From Streptomyces scabiei 87.22 (GTDB taxonomy: Bacteria > Actinomycetota > Actinomycetes > Streptomycetales > Streptomycetaceae), in NCBI RefSeq assembly GCF_000091305.1, contig NC_013929.1, positions 2,232,001 to 2,296,000 of the forward strand: a stretch of 64,000 nucleotides of DNA, given 5' to 3'. A model generated the notes under the pieces. The model was given only the letters and a program-made list of their open reading frames with translations, ran no database searches and was not told where the DNA came from. Position 1 is the stretch's first letter; each line of letters starts with the position of its first letter. The position numbers and the translations under genes are program-made. Shown one piece after another: positions 26,362-34,940 of this stretch.

Positions 26362-27318
26362 TCAGGCGGCCTGGGCCACGTCCTCGCGTACGTCTCCCCG
26401 GTCGAAGGAGTCGAGGGTGCGGGTGAAGTCGCGGGTCGAGAGCAGCAGCTTGTAGACGATGGCGAGTTCGAAGACGAGCAGCAGGGCGCCGGAGACGACG
26501 GTCGCCGTCAGCACGGAGTCGACGAACGGGCCGATCATGAAGACGCCCATCTGGAACTCGATGCCGCTGACCAGGTGGGGGCGGACCCGGTGGCGCAGCA
26601 GGAAGGACCGGACGCGCAGATAGGCGGGGAAGCGGCGGCGGAACTCCTGGTGGAGGTCGACGACCTGGGCCTGCGGCGCGGCCTGGGTGACCTCGGCGGC
26701 GGCCGTGCGCAGGTCCTGCTCGATGTCGGCCTCGGGGTTCTCGCGCAGCAGGTCCTCCATGAAGGCCAGGTCCCGCTCGTTCTCGGCGCGGCGGGCCTCG
26801 CGCAGCCGGGCCTTGATCTGCTTGCGCATGGTGTGGCGGACCTTGAAGGTCTCCAGGGAGTTGATGTACCGCAGGGCGTCGCAGCCGATGACGGCGGCGG
26901 CGAGCCAGATGTAGAGGGTGTCGCCCGTGCGGTGGTACTGGCCGGCCATCAGGGCCACCGAGCACGCGGCGACGCGGACACGGTCGAAGACGAAGTCGAG
27001 CCAGGCACCGAACACGGAGCCCTGGCCGGTGAGCCGGGCGACCTTGCCGTCCATGCAGTCGAGGATGAAGCTCAGGTGGTAGACAAGGGCTCCGGCGATC
27101 AGCCAGCGCCAGTCGCCGAGCGCGAAGAAGGCCGCGGAGACCAGACCCAGCACGAAGGCACCCCAGGTCAGCTGGTTGGGTGTGATCCTCGTGTACTTCG
27201 CGGTCAGCCGCACCAGCGGGGTGGCGACCGGGTCGACGAGCAGCACGGTCCACCAGGCGTCGCGCTTCTTCTGCGTGACGCGGCGCACTTCCGCGAGGTC
27301 GGGTATGTCTCGGCGCAT
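26362..27318 (-). CDS. CDP-alcohol phosphatidyltransferase family protein
   Basis: 318 residues; ATG 27318 follows AGGAAG. The family signature D-x2-DG-x2-AR-x8-G-x3-D-x3-D is intact, starting DCMDGKVARLTGQ and ending GAWLDFVFD. Around it lie several membrane helices. A charged, helical insert of about 60 residues (KQIKARLREARRAENERD onward) follows, which simple PgsA or PssA enzymes lack. It would transfer a phosphoalcohol from a CDP-linked donor; the alcohol acceptor is unknown. Confidence 0.88.
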   Translation of the reverse strand: MRRDIPDLAEVRRVTQKKRDAWWTVLLVDPVATPLVRLTAKYTRITPNQLTWGAFVLGLVSAAFFALGDWRWLIAGALVYHLSFILDCMDGKVARLTGQGSVFGAWLDFVFDRVRVAACSVALMAGQYHRTGDTLYIWLAAAVIGCDALRYINSLETFKVRHTMRKQIKARLREARRAENERDLAFMEDLLRENPEADIEQDLRTAAAEVTQAAPQAQVVDLHQEFRRRFPAYLRVRSFLLRHRVRPHLVSGIEFQMGVFMIGPFVDSVLTATVVSGALLLVFELAIVYKLLLSTRDFTRTLDSFDRGDVREDVAQAA

Positions 27319-27686
27319 GGGTCAACTTCCTGGCGTTCGAAATGAATTCACACCCAGCTTGGGTTCGGTTCATCCGAGGTACAAGAAGTGCCGACCACAA
27401 CCTTTCGCAGGGGGTAACGGTCCAACCCGGCAACAGAGTCGATGCGTCCGTCTCGCGGGACGGGCGTTACCTCAACGTTATGAAGCGACCGGACCGTTAC
27501 CTAAAATGTGCCGGGACTTCACGGTTCACGTGGAACCTGACGGCTTGCCCCGCTATCCGCCTCTTGCCCCGAGGGGCCGATGAGCTGGTCGATCTTCGTT
27601 TCCGTGATCACCGGAGACGTCGGCCATCCGGAGGTCCGGGGCGGGCCGGCGCTTCCCCGCGGAGGCGCCGGCGTCCCGGATCACGG
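27319..27686 (-). promoter_or_regulatory. 368-base gap: GTTACC elements and GH43 terminator
   Basis: The side upstream of the phosphotransferase carries GGTAACGGTCC (27413-27423) and its exact reverse complement GGACCGTTACC (27491-27501), plus a third CGTTACC at 27465-27471, 30 bases from the one ending 27501. The GH43 side carries the terminator described separately. No gene is visible. Confidence 0.45.
27602..27686 (-). terminator. nested terminator after the GH43 gene
   Basis: The inner stem has 12 pairs with one G-T (27645-27656 with 27661-27672) and a four-base loop. Outer arms CCGTGATC (27602-27609) and GATCACGG (27679-27686) enclose it, directly after the stop codon. Confidence 0.75.
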
Positions 27687-29120
27687 TTAGTTCGTCAGAC
27701 GGAAGGTGGCGTCGCTCCGTCCCGTCGCGGTGGTGACGGGGTCGAGGCGCAGCTGGTAGGCGTAGTGGCGGAGGTAGCGGTCGGGGTAGTTGTAGGACTG
27801 GAACGACGACCAGGCCGGGTCGGCGAGGCCGGCGACCTTCCGGAAGGTCGCGTCGGCGGCGAACTGCGCGCTGCCGTCGTAGCGCACCAGCTGGAAGTCG
27901 TAGTTGGCGTGCCGCAGGAAGTACCCGGGGAAGCGCACCGACTCGAAGGAGACGGTGCCGGTGCCCGCGAGGCCGGGCCGCATCCGGAACTGGGCGTCGT
28001 CGGCGGGGCTCACGTCGGGATCGATGCGCACGTCGAAGTCGGACTGGCGCACGTACCGGTCCTGGAAGTTGAACGACTGCAGGCGCTGGGCCGGGGTGCT
28101 GGGCCAGCGGGCGAGCACCCGGCTCTCCTCGGCGGCCGTCAGGTTCAGGATCCAGCCGTGGCGCTTCTTCGTGCCGCCCATGGCGTAGCTTCCCGCAGCC
28201 TGCGTCTGGTAGGAGGCGGGGTTGGACGGGTCGGTCGTCAGGACCGGCATGTAGCCGCGTCCGGCGGCGTACTGGTCGAGGTAGAGGCCCCACTTGTTCT
28301 GCCCGTTGAACTTCATCCACATCGGGCCCTCGACCATCGCGCCGGTCAGACCGATGCCGGAGAGGTTGCCGAGGTCGGTCCACGTTCCCAGGATGGAGTT
28401 GCTGCCTTCCAGGGTGATCTGCCCGTCGCCGGAGGCGCGCACGTAGCGGTAGTTGCCCACGCCGGAGGGCATCTCGATGATCTGGGTGTCGATGATCTCC
28501 TGGGCGCCGGGACGTTCGATGTAGGTCTGCGGGGTGCCGACCGTGCGGAAGTCGCTGGTGCGGGCGTAGTAGATGCGGTGCTTCGTCTTGCCGTTGAGGG
28601 GCACGTTCGTCGCCCAGTACAGGACGTAGTCGTTGGTCGCGGGGTTCCAGATCGCCTCGGGGGCCCAGGCGTTGCGGCCGTCGGGGATCGCGCCGGCGAC
28701 GTTGAGCAGCCACGGATCCGACCAGGACACCAGGTCCGACGACTCCCACACCACCAGGTTGCGGCTGCCGTTGTTGATGGCGGCGTTCCAGTCCTGCCCG
28801 CAGCTGATGCACAGGTCGGTCGCGATGATCCAGTACTTGCTGCCGTCAGGGGATCTCACGAGTGCGGGGTCGCGCACCCCCTTGGTGCCGATCGTGGAAC
28901 GCAGGACCATGGCACCGCCGTTGAGGTCGTTCCAGTGGACGCCGTCCGCGCTGTGCGAGAGGTACATCTGCTGGTTGGCCGCCCCCTCGCCGGTGAAGTG
29001 CACCATCAGGTAGCCGGGGTCGGCGGCGGCCGCCTGCTGGGCCGTGGTCAGGGACTGCGAGGTGAAGAGGAGGCCGACTGCGACCAGTATCGCCGCGAGC
29101 CGGGTGAGAACCCTTGACAT
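27687..29120 (-). CDS. secreted GH43 glycosidase with C-terminal AbfB (CBM42) domain
   Basis: 477 residues; ATG 29120 follows AGGAAAA. The signal peptide runs to about residue 33 (LTRLAAILVAVGLLF, then TTAQQAAAADP). The catalytic part is a five-bladed GH43-type propeller: MVHFTGEG, the nucleophile-region GVRDPALVRSPDG, NAWAPEAIWNP with a predicted Glu, and a late MWMKFNGQNKWGLYLD. From about residue 335 follows an AbfB beta-trefoil with QSYNYPDRYLRHYAYQLRLD. GH43 enzymes with this module act on arabinofuranosyl side chains of arabinoxylan or arabinan. The divergent neighbour carries the same module on a sigma factor, which suggests shared control. Confidence 0.85.
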   Translation of the reverse strand: MSRVLTRLAAILVAVGLLFTSQSLTTAQQAAAADPGYLMVHFTGEGAANQQMYLSHSADGVHWNDLNGGAMVLRSTIGTKGVRDPALVRSPDGSKYWIIATDLCISCGQDWNAAINNGSRNLVVWESSDLVSWSDPWLLNVAGAIPDGRNAWAPEAIWNPATNDYVLYWATNVPLNGKTKHRIYYARTSDFRTVGTPQTYIERPGAQEIIDTQIIEMPSGVGNYRYVRASGDGQITLEGSNSILGTWTDLGNLSGIGLTGAMVEGPMWMKFNGQNKWGLYLDQYAAGRGYMPVLTTDPSNPASYQTQAAGSYAMGGTKKRHGWILNLTAAEESRVLARWPSTPAQRLQSFNFQDRYVRQSDFDVRIDPDVSPADDAQFRMRPGLAGTGTVSFESVRFPGYFLRHANYDFQLVRYDGSAQFAADATFRKVAGLADPAWSSFQSYNYPDRYLRHYAYQLRLDPVTTATGRSDATFRLTN

Positions 29121-29228
29121 GCGCGTTTTCCTGTCTCTGTGCGGGTGCGGGTGCCGGGACGGAGTGGGGAGCGAAGTGCCGGGCGTGTGTACCGCGGGAG
29201 CGGGCCGGAAGTCCGGCACGCCCCCTCT

Positions 29229-29253
29229 TGTTCGACATTGCGAACATTGTTCG
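29229..29253. promoter_or_regulatory. three TGTTCG half-sites in the GH43/sigma intergenic region
   Basis: TGTTCG (29229-29234), CGAACA (29241-29246) and TGTTCG (29248-29253) form two overlapping inverted repeats with spacers of six and one bases. They lie 109 bases upstream of the GH43 ATG and look like an operator. The 369-base gap (29121-29489) also holds a perfect nine-pair hairpin (29396-29404 with 29416-29424) before the sigma gene and no gene. Confidence 0.5.
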
Positions 29254-29489
29254 TAAAGTCGGGCACGAAGTTAGAGCTGCATAAGAACGGGAGTCAAGAG
29301 GGAGGAGGGACAGAGGCGGCGGTACGCACAGGAGACGCGCCGCCGACGCCGCGCATAACAGAAATCCCCGTACGGATGTCGAGGAGACGTGGGGCGAGGA
29401 CGGGAGCGACCCGAGCCCGTCCTCCGGATCCGTTCCTGGCACACTGTCGCCGCGACGGATCGGCACGGCGACGGGACAGGTGAGGCGGG

Positions 29490-31136
29490 GTGCGCTCGCA
29501 GGACGCGCGGGAACGGACGGACGTCGCCGTCGTCATGGCGGCGCGGGCCGGGGACCGGCAGGCGGCGGAACGGCTCGTACGGGACTGCCTGCCCCTGGTC
29601 TACAACATCGTCGGCCGGGCGCTGAACGGCCACGGCGACGTCGACGACGTGGTCCAGGAGACGATGATGCGGGTCCTGGACGGGTTGCCCGGGCTGGAGC
29701 GACCGGACCGGTTCCGGTCCTGGCTCGTTGCCATCACCGTGCGTCAGATCCGTGACCGGTGGCGCAAGGGGCGGCCCTGGCTCACGGCGGAGCCCCTGGA
29801 GGCGACCACGCACGAAGCGGATCCGCAGGCCGACTTCGCCGACCTGGTGGTGCTGCGGCTCGCGCTCTCGGGCCAGCGGCGCGAAGCGGTCGAGGCCACC
29901 CGCTGGCTGGAGGACGAGGAGCGCGAGGTGCTCGCGCTGTGGTGGATGGAGAGCGCCGGTGAACTGACCCGGGGCGAACTCTCGGCGGCCTGCGGCCTCG
30001 CACCGCAGCATGCGGCCGTCCGGGTCCAGCGGGTCAAGGAACGGCTGGAGACGGCGCGCACGGTCGTCCGGGCCGTGACGGCCTCGCCGCGCTGCACGGA
30101 CCTGGCCGCCGCCCTCGCCCCGTGGGACGGGCGGCCGTCCGGGCTGTGGCGCAAGCGGCTGGCCCGCCATGTCCGGGACTGCCCGCACTGCCTGTCGAAC
30201 TCGTCCGACCTGATACCGGCGGAGAGGCTGCTGGCCGGCCTCGCGCTGGCGCCGGTGCCTGTCGGCCTGGCCGGTCTGGTGCTGGCCAGGATGCCGGGGG
30301 CGGAAACCGCCGGAGCGGCCGCCGGGGCGGGCACGCACACGGCGGGCACGCACACAGCGGGCACGCACACGGCGGGCGGTGCGATAAGTGCGGCGGGGGG
30401 TGCGAAAGGTGCGGCGTGGACGATCGGCACCACGGCCGCCAAGCCCGCGGCGAGCGCGGTGGCAGTCTCGGCCGCAGCCGTCGTCACGCTCGCGGCAGCC
30501 GGAGTCGCCTGGTACACGTTCACGGGAGCGCACGAGCCGGCGCCGCGGCCCGCCGTCGCCGCCCCGCCGTCACCCGCCCCCTCGTCCGCGCCGCCCTCCC
30601 CGCAGACCTCCGCCCCAGGAAAACCGACGCCGTCACCGACGCAGCAGCGGAAGCGGAAGCAGACTCCATCCGCGGCACCGACCGTGACGGCCGGGGCGCC
30701 GCTCTCGGGGCGGCACTCCCTCCGGTCGGTCGACGACCACGGTGACTACGTGAGCGGCTCCGGTCGGTTCGGTGCCCTGAGCCCGGTGAACGCCGCCAGC
30801 TCCGCCGCCACCCGTCGGGCGGCCACCTTCACCTTCGTTCCCGGCCTGGCCGACCCCCGCTGCTACTCGCTCAGGGACGCCGCGGGCAGGTATCTGCGGC
30901 ACTACGCGTTCCGTGTCCGGCTGGACGCCGACGACGGCTCCGCCCTCTTCCGCAAGGACGTCACCTTCTGCCCCCGCCCCGGTTCCACGGCCGGTTCGGT
31001 CTCCCTGGAGTCGTACAACTACCCCGGCCGCTACCTCCGCCACCGGGACGACCTCCAGCTGTGGCTCGACCGTTCCCAGAACACGGCCGCGTACCGGGCC
31101 AGTCGCTCCTTCGTCCTCGTGGCGCCCTGGGCCTGA
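29490..31136 (+). CDS. ECF sigma factor fused to membrane helix and extracellular AbfB domain
   Basis: 548 residues from GTG 29490. Domains in order: sigma region 2 at about 12-95 (AARAGDRQAAERLVRDCLP, VDDVVQETMMRVLDG), region 4 at about 125-200 (LEDEEREVLALWWMES, then a helix-turn-helix ending VRVQRVKERLETA), a zinc-binding anti-sigma-like H227-x3-C231-x2-C234, a GTHTA repeat near 281-296, one membrane helix about 325-347, a Pro/Ser/Lys linker, and an AbfB trefoil about 407-546 (YSLRDAAGRYLRHYAFRVRL; SYNYPGRYLRH). ECF groups with C-terminal extensions carrying carbohydrate-binding domains are known in actinobacteria. The protein should sense sugar outside and hold its own sigma domain at the membrane. 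It diverges from a GH43 gene with the same binding module. Confidence 0.87.
   Translation: MRSQDARERTDVAVVMAARAGDRQAAERLVRDCLPLVYNIVGRALNGHGDVDDVVQETMMRVLDGLPGLERPDRFRSWLVAITVRQIRDRWRKGRPWLTAEPLEATTHEADPQADFADLVVLRLALSGQRREAVEATRWLEDEEREVLALWWMESAGELTRGELSAACGLAPQHAAVRVQRVKERLETARTVVRAVTASPRCTDLAAALAPWDGRPSGLWRKRLARHVRDCPHCLSNSSDLIPAERLLAGLALAPVPVGLAGLVLARMPGAETAGAAAGAGTHTAGTHTAGTHTAGGAISAAGGAKGAAWTIGTTAAKPAASAVAVSAAAVVTLAAAGVAWYTFTGAHEPAPRPAVAAPPSPAPSSAPPSPQTSAPGKPTPSPTQQRKRKQTPSAAPTVTAGAPLSGRHSLRSVDDHGDYVSGSGRFGALSPVNAASSAATRRAATFTFVPGLADPRCYSLRDAAGRYLRHYAFRVRLDADDGSALFRKDVTFCPRPGSTAGSVSLESYNYPGRYLRHRDDLQLWLDRSQNTAAYRASRSFVLVAPWA
30330..30374 (+). repeat. three 15-base tandem repeats inside the sigma fusion
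   Basis: Three copies of a GGCACGCACACGGCG-like unit encode GTHTA three times in the linker between the zinc motif and the membrane helix. Confidence 0.85.
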
Positions 31137-31175
31137 CGCCGAACAACCGCTCCGGGAAGGCCATGTGACGCGGCA

Positions 31176-32378
31176 TCAGACTGCTGGGGGCATGCCGTCG
31201 AGCTCCGCCTCGATGAGGTCGGCGGCCTGCCGGGTGCCACCCTCCGCCGCCATCTCCCGCCGTACCGCGTCGAGGCGGCGGGCCACCTCGGGGTCGTCGA
31301 CGAGAGCGAGGACCGCCTCGCGCAGGGCCTCGGCCGTCGCCTCCTCCCGGGGAAGGTGCCGGGCCACGCCGAGCGACTGGAGCATGTCGGCGTTGCCGAA
31401 CTGGTCGGCGGCCTGCGGGACGGCGACCATCGGCGTGGCGGTGGCGAGCCCCTCCTGACTGCCGCCCGCGCCCGCGTGGGTGACGAACGCGTCGGCCTGC
31501 CTGAGGACCGCGAGCTGCGGCACCCAGTCCCGCACCTCCACGTTGGCCGGGACCTCACCCAGCTCGGCCGCGGTGACATGCCTGCCGACCTGCAGCACCA
31601 TGTGCCAGCCGGGCAGGTCGCCGAAGGCCCGCACGCAGGCCCGGTAGAAGTCGGGCTGCTTGGTGAAGGCGGAGCCGAGCGAGACCAGCAGCACCTTCTC
31701 CGCGCCCTCCGGCCGCACCCAGCCGCCCTGTGCCGCGCGGTCGCCCTGGCAGGCGCCGACGAAGGTGTGCCGGCTCTCGTCGACCCGGTCGGCGTGCGGC
31801 TGCAGTGCCTTCGGGATGAGGACGAGGGAGCGGGCGGGCCTGCCGACGAAGGGGTCGGGGTGCTCGGTGATCCCGTTCTCCTCCAGCCAGGAGGCGAAGC
31901 GGGCGTAGTAGGCCCGGCCGCGCTCCGTCCTCCTCGGCTCGGCCCACAGGGGTTCGGCGACCTCCTCCTCGTAGCCGGTCCAGGCGACCAGGTTCGGGGA
32001 GAGCGAGATCGCCTTGACGCCCCAGCGGTGGGCGAGCACCCGTGCCGGGTAGGAGGTGATGTCGTGCAGCACGAGGTCGGGCTCGTCCCCCTCGTACGCC
32101 TCGGCGAGCCGGGGCAGGGCCTGGATCGCGTCGTCGAGGAAGGGCTCCACGTTGTCGAGCAGCGTGGTCCCCCACGCCTCGGGGTCCGCGTCGGGTCCCG
32201 GGAGGGTCGAGTGCCAGAGCTTCGGTTCGGCGCCGGCCTCCGCCACCTTCTCCGCGAGAGCCGGCGGGATCGCGTACGTGACCCGGTGCCCCCGGGCCAC
32301 CAGCTCGCGGATCACTTCGAGGCTGGGGTTCACGTGACCGTGGGCGGCGATGGAGAACATGGCGATGTGGAAGGTCAT
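31176..32378 (-). CDS. macrolide-type family 1 glycosyltransferase (MGT/OleD-like)
   Basis: 400 residues from ATG 32378. The GT-B donor-binding signature is [18 protein letters not shown] followed by [11 protein letters not shown], and the N-terminus has [18 protein letters not shown] with the catalytic His18-type residue. OleD and Mgt enzymes glucosylate and inactivate macrolides from UDP-glucose, giving self-resistance; other members decorate many phenols. No macrolide cluster is in the window, so a general detoxifying role is more likely. A promoter with a palindrome between its -35 and -10 boxes lies directly upstream. The gene points towards the sigma fusion gene, with 39 bases between stops. 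Confidence 0.85.
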   Translation of the reverse strand: MTFHIAMFSIAAHGHVNPSLEVIRELVARGHRVTYAIPPALAEKVAEAGAEPKLWHSTLPGPDADPEAWGTTLLDNVEPFLDDAIQALPRLAEAYEGDEPDLVLHDITSYPARVLAHRWGVKAISLSPNLVAWTGYEEEVAEPLWAEPRRTERGRAYYARFASWLEENGITEHPDPFVGRPARSLVLIPKALQPHADRVDESRHTFVGACQGDRAAQGGWVRPEGAEKVLLVSLGSAFTKQPDFYRACVRAFGDLPGWHMVLQVGRHVTAAELGEVPANVEVRDWVPQLAVLRQADAFVTHAGAGGSQEGLATATPMVAVPQAADQFGNADMLQSLGVARHLPREEATAEALREAVLALVDDPEVARRLDAVRREMAAEGGTRQAADLIEAELDGMPPAV

Positions 32379-32415
32379 GCGCCCGACCGTATGCGAGACG
32401 AGACGTCTCGTGCAA
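32379..32415 (-). promoter_or_regulatory. leaderless promoter with operator for the glycosyltransferase
   Basis: Read on the minus strand: -35 TTGCAC (32410-32415), 18-base spacer, -10 TACGGT (32386-32391), then seven bases to ATG 32378, so the transcript should be leaderless. The perfect 14-base palindrome ACGAGACGTCTCGT (32398-32411) fills most of the spacer, the position for a repressor. Confidence 0.7.
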
Positions 32416-32462
32416 CTGTTTTCCGTGCCGCTCGACGGCGACGGGCGGCACGGCGAACCGCG

Positions 32463-32567
32463 CGGTCCGTCCGCGAGCGGCCCGTCCGCGAGCGACCCGT
32501 CCACGTGCGGCCCGTCCGCGAGCGACCCGTCCACGTGCGGCCCGTCCGCGTGCGGCCCGTCCGCGCG
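32463..32567. repeat. seven 15-base tandem repeats in an intergenic region
   Basis: Seven units of a CGGCCCGTCCGCGAG-like sequence (period 15) lie between the glycosyltransferase promoter and the phosphotransferase gene; two units alternate to a CGACCCGTCCACGTG form. Frames across it are open in several directions, which explains spurious long ORFs. Nothing else is visible in the 320-base gap apart from the ribosome site GGAGG at 32687-32691. Confidence 0.9.
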
Positions 32568-32698
32568 CTGCGCGCATGACAGGGCGTCAAGGCAGCGCGC
32601 CAAGGCTCCGACCTGTGCGAATGCGAGACTTGCCCCGATGCGCGTGAACCCGGTGCCCCCGGAGGGGAGCGCCGGCCGTACGGACACGGAGGCGAAGG

Positions 32699-33562
32699 AT
32701 GGACGAGGCACGGGCGCGGGACGTCCTGGACGCGGCCGGCGTACTGCCCGGTGCGGCCCGGGAGGCGCGGCTGCTCGCGCTGGGCGAGAACGCGGTGTTC
32801 GCCGCCGGTGACCTGGTGGTCCGGGTGGGCCGCGACGCCGAACTCCTGGACCGGGCCCGCCATGAACTGACCGTCGCGGCCTGGCTCGCCGAGGCGGGCC
32901 TCCCGGCCGTGCGGGCCGCCTCGGCGCGGGCCCTGCTCGTCGAGGGGCACCCGGTGACGGTGTGGCACCGCCTGCCCGACCCCGTCCGCCCGGCCGGCGC
33001 CGCCGATGTGGCCGAACTGCTGCGGCTGGTCCACGCCCTGCCCGCGCCGCCCTTCGCCCTGCCCCGCCGTGAACTGCTGGGCGGGGTGGAGCGCTGGCTG
33101 CGCCTGGCCGGGGACGCGATCGACCCGGCGGACGCGGCGTATCTCCGTGCGCGCCGGGACGGGTTCGCGGCGGCCGCGGCCGCCCTCACCCCGCGGCTGA
33201 CCCCGGGCCCGATCCACGGCGACGCCCTGCCCCGCAACGTGCACGTCGGCCCGGACGGCCCGGTCCTCGTCGACCTGGAGACCTTCTCCGGCGACCTGCG
33301 CGAGCACGACCTGGTCGTCATGGCCCTCTCCCACGACCGCTACGGTCTGCCAGCGCACGAGTACGACGCCTTCACCGCCACCTACGGCTGGGACGTACGG
33401 GAGTGGGAGGGCTGCTCCGTGCTGCGGGGCGCCCGTGAGACGGCCAGCTGCGCCTGGGTCGCCCAGCACGCGCCGAGCAGTCCCGGGGCGCTGGCGGAAT
33501 TCGAACGCCGTGTCGCCTCGCTGCGCGACGGGGACGAGACGGTCCGCTGGTATCCGTTCTGA
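32699..33562 (+). CDS. aminoglycoside phosphotransferase-family kinase
   Basis: 287 residues; ATG 32699 follows GGAGG. The kinase core shows ENAVF and VRVGR strands, the catalytic loop [12 protein letters not shown] with the Asp base, and the metal-binding [18 protein letters not shown]. Such proteins phosphorylate small molecules (antibiotics, homoserine, choline and others). The sequence ends with a WYPF tail. The substrate is unknown; the macrolide glycosyltransferase next door makes antibiotic modification possible but unproven. Confidence 0.8.
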   Translation: MDEARARDVLDAAGVLPGAAREARLLALGENAVFAAGDLVVRVGRDAELLDRARHELTVAAWLAEAGLPAVRAASARALLVEGHPVTVWHRLPDPVRPAGAADVAELLRLVHALPAPPFALPRRELLGGVERWLRLAGDAIDPADAAYLRARRDGFAAAAAALTPRLTPGPIHGDALPRNVHVGPDGPVLVDLETFSGDLREHDLVVMALSHDRYGLPAHEYDAFTATYGWDVREWEGCSVLRGARETASCAWVAQHAPSSPGALAEFERRVASLRDGDETVRWYPF

Positions 33563-33583
33563 GCGGAGCGGTGCCGGCTCAGA
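33558..33583. terminator. short bidirectional hairpin
   Basis: TCTGAGC (33558-33564) pairs with GCTCAGA (33577-33583) around a 12-base loop, spanning the converging stop codons of the phosphotransferase and GNAT genes. Confidence 0.5.
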
Positions 33584-34064
33584 CGGCCCGGAGTATCAGC
33601 ACCACTTCGTCGGTCTCGGCGTCGCGGGCCCGGGCGAAACCCCGGTCGTGGCCGGTGACGACGAAGCCGCACTTCTGCAGGACACGGATAGAGCCGGTGT
33701 TGTCGGCGGCCGCGCGGGCGTGCAGGGGGCGGGTGGGCACGAGGTCGAGCAGGGCGGCGAGGGCGGCCGTGGCGATGTGACGGCCCCAGTGGGCGCGGTC
33801 GATCCAGTAGGTGATCTCGCGTTCGTCCGCGGGGCCGTAGACCGCGATCGAGCCGACGACCTCGCCGTCGGCGACCACCGTGCGGTTCAGCACCTCGGGG
33901 TCGGCGCGGAGCTTCGCCCAGTGCCGGTCGAAGAGCGCCCGGTCGTACTGGTAGGCCCCGGTGAAGGCGGCCACCTGCCGGGCCTCGGGGTCGGACCAGT
34001 GCCGCCAGAAGAACGGCAGGTCGCCGTCGCGTACTTCGCGCAGGGAGATCGCTGTCGCGGTCAT
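33579..34064 (-). CDS. GNAT-family N-acetyltransferase (RimJ-like)
   Basis: 161 residues from ATG 34064, overlapping the exonuclease stop by four bases (ATGA). Features are DLPFFWRHWSDPEARQVAAF, the strand ITYWIDRAHWGRHIATAAL, and the late NTGSIRVLQKCGFVVTGHD of the protein or amine acetyltransferase group. Acetyl-CoA is the donor and the acceptor is unknown. Translational coupling to the exonuclease is clear, though a functional link is not. Confidence 0.82.
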   Translation of the reverse strand: MTATAISLREVRDGDLPFFWRHWSDPEARQVAAFTGAYQYDRALFDRHWAKLRADPEVLNRTVVADGEVVGSIAVYGPADEREITYWIDRAHWGRHIATAALAALLDLVPTRPLHARAAADNTGSIRVLQKCGFVVTGHDRGFARARDAETDEVVLILRAV

Positions 34065-34780
34065 ACCGTCTCGTCCTCCAGTTCGCGCAGCGGCCAGGTC
34101 GCGTCCACGACCGCCTCGGGGTCGCCCTTGCGGCGCAGGAACGCCTGGAAGTCGGCGGCCCACTCGGCGTACCACTCGATCTGGCGGCGGTGCAGTTCCG
34201 CCGGGCCGAGGGCGGCGACCTTCGGGTGGCGCTCGGCTATCGCGCGGGCGAGCCGGGCGGCGGCCAGGGCGTCGGCGGAGGCGTCGTGCGCGCTGTCCAG
34301 CGCCACGCCGTACTCCCCGCAGACCGCTTCGAGGTTGCGCTTGCCCCGGCGGTAGCGGTCGACGGAGCGGTCGATCGTGTACGGGTCGATGACCGGCGCC
34401 GGGTCCGTGCCGAGCCGGTCGCGCAGGGACGGCAGGGCGTGCCGGCGCAGCTCGGCGGAGAGCAGGCTCAGGTCGAAGGCCGCGTTGTACGCCACGACCG
34501 GGACGCCCGTGCGCCAGTAGGAGACGAGGACGTCGGCGATGGCGTCGGCGACCCGGTCGGCGGGTCTGCCCTCGGCCACCGCGCGGGCGTTGGTGATGCC
34601 GTGGACCGCCACCGCCTCCTCCGGGATCTCCACGCCCGGGTCGGCCAGCCATTCCCGGTGTCCGATCCGCTCCCCGTCCCTGACCTCGATCACCGCGCCC
34701 GTGACGATCCGCGCCTCGCGCGGGTCCGTCCCGGTGGTCTCCAGGTCGAAGCCGATCAGCAGTTGCCGGTGCCAACCCAT
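34061..34780 (-). CDS. DEDDh 3'-5' exonuclease (DnaQ-like)
   Basis: 239 residues; ATG 34780 is preceded by GAGGAGGGGGG. The DEDDh set is visible: Asp and Glu in IGFDLETTG, Asp in VAYNAAFDLSLL, and His/Asp in AHDASADALA. EEAVAVHGIT is a family sub-motif. It resembles the free-standing epsilon-like exonucleases that proofread or trim DNA or RNA ends. A C-terminal 60-residue extension (RRQIEWYAEWAADFQAFLRR) is common in actinobacterial members. Confidence 0.88.
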   Translation of the reverse strand: MGWHRQLLIGFDLETTGTDPREARIVTGAVIEVRDGERIGHREWLADPGVEIPEEAVAVHGITNARAVAEGRPADRVADAIADVLVSYWRTGVPVVAYNAAFDLSLLSAELRRHALPSLRDRLGTDPAPVIDPYTIDRSVDRYRRGKRNLEAVCGEYGVALDSAHDASADALAAARLARAIAERHPKVAALGPAELHRRQIEWYAEWAADFQAFLRRKGDPEAVVDATWPLRELEDETV

Positions 34781-34877
34781 GTGGCCCCCCTCCTCGGTGG
34801 TGCTTTCCCCCAGTGACCACCACCATCGCACGGGCCACTGACAATCCGAGGACCGCGTTCCGCCCGGCGCCCGCGCC

Positions 34878-34923
34878 CCGCCGTCACCGGCCGTGCCGCG
34901 CCGCCGTCACCGGCCGTGCCGCG
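34878..34923. repeat. two 23-base direct repeats
   Basis: 34878-34900 and 34901-34923 are identical, with the core GTCACCGGCCGTGCCGCG, just outside the stop of the HEPN gene. The purpose is unknown; it could be a duplication slip. Confidence 0.85.
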
Positions 34924-34940
34924 CCCGCGTCACGTGCGGC

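Noticed and set aside
29241..29253. LexA (SOS) box
   Set aside because: CGAAC and GTTCG are separated by three bases, not four, and neither neighbour is a DNA-repair gene.
30330..30374. CRISPR-like or transposon repeat
   Set aside because: It is a three-copy in-frame repeat encoding GTHTA in a protein linker.
32463..32567. CRISPR array
   Set aside because: The units are contiguous 15-mers with no spacers and no cas genes are near.
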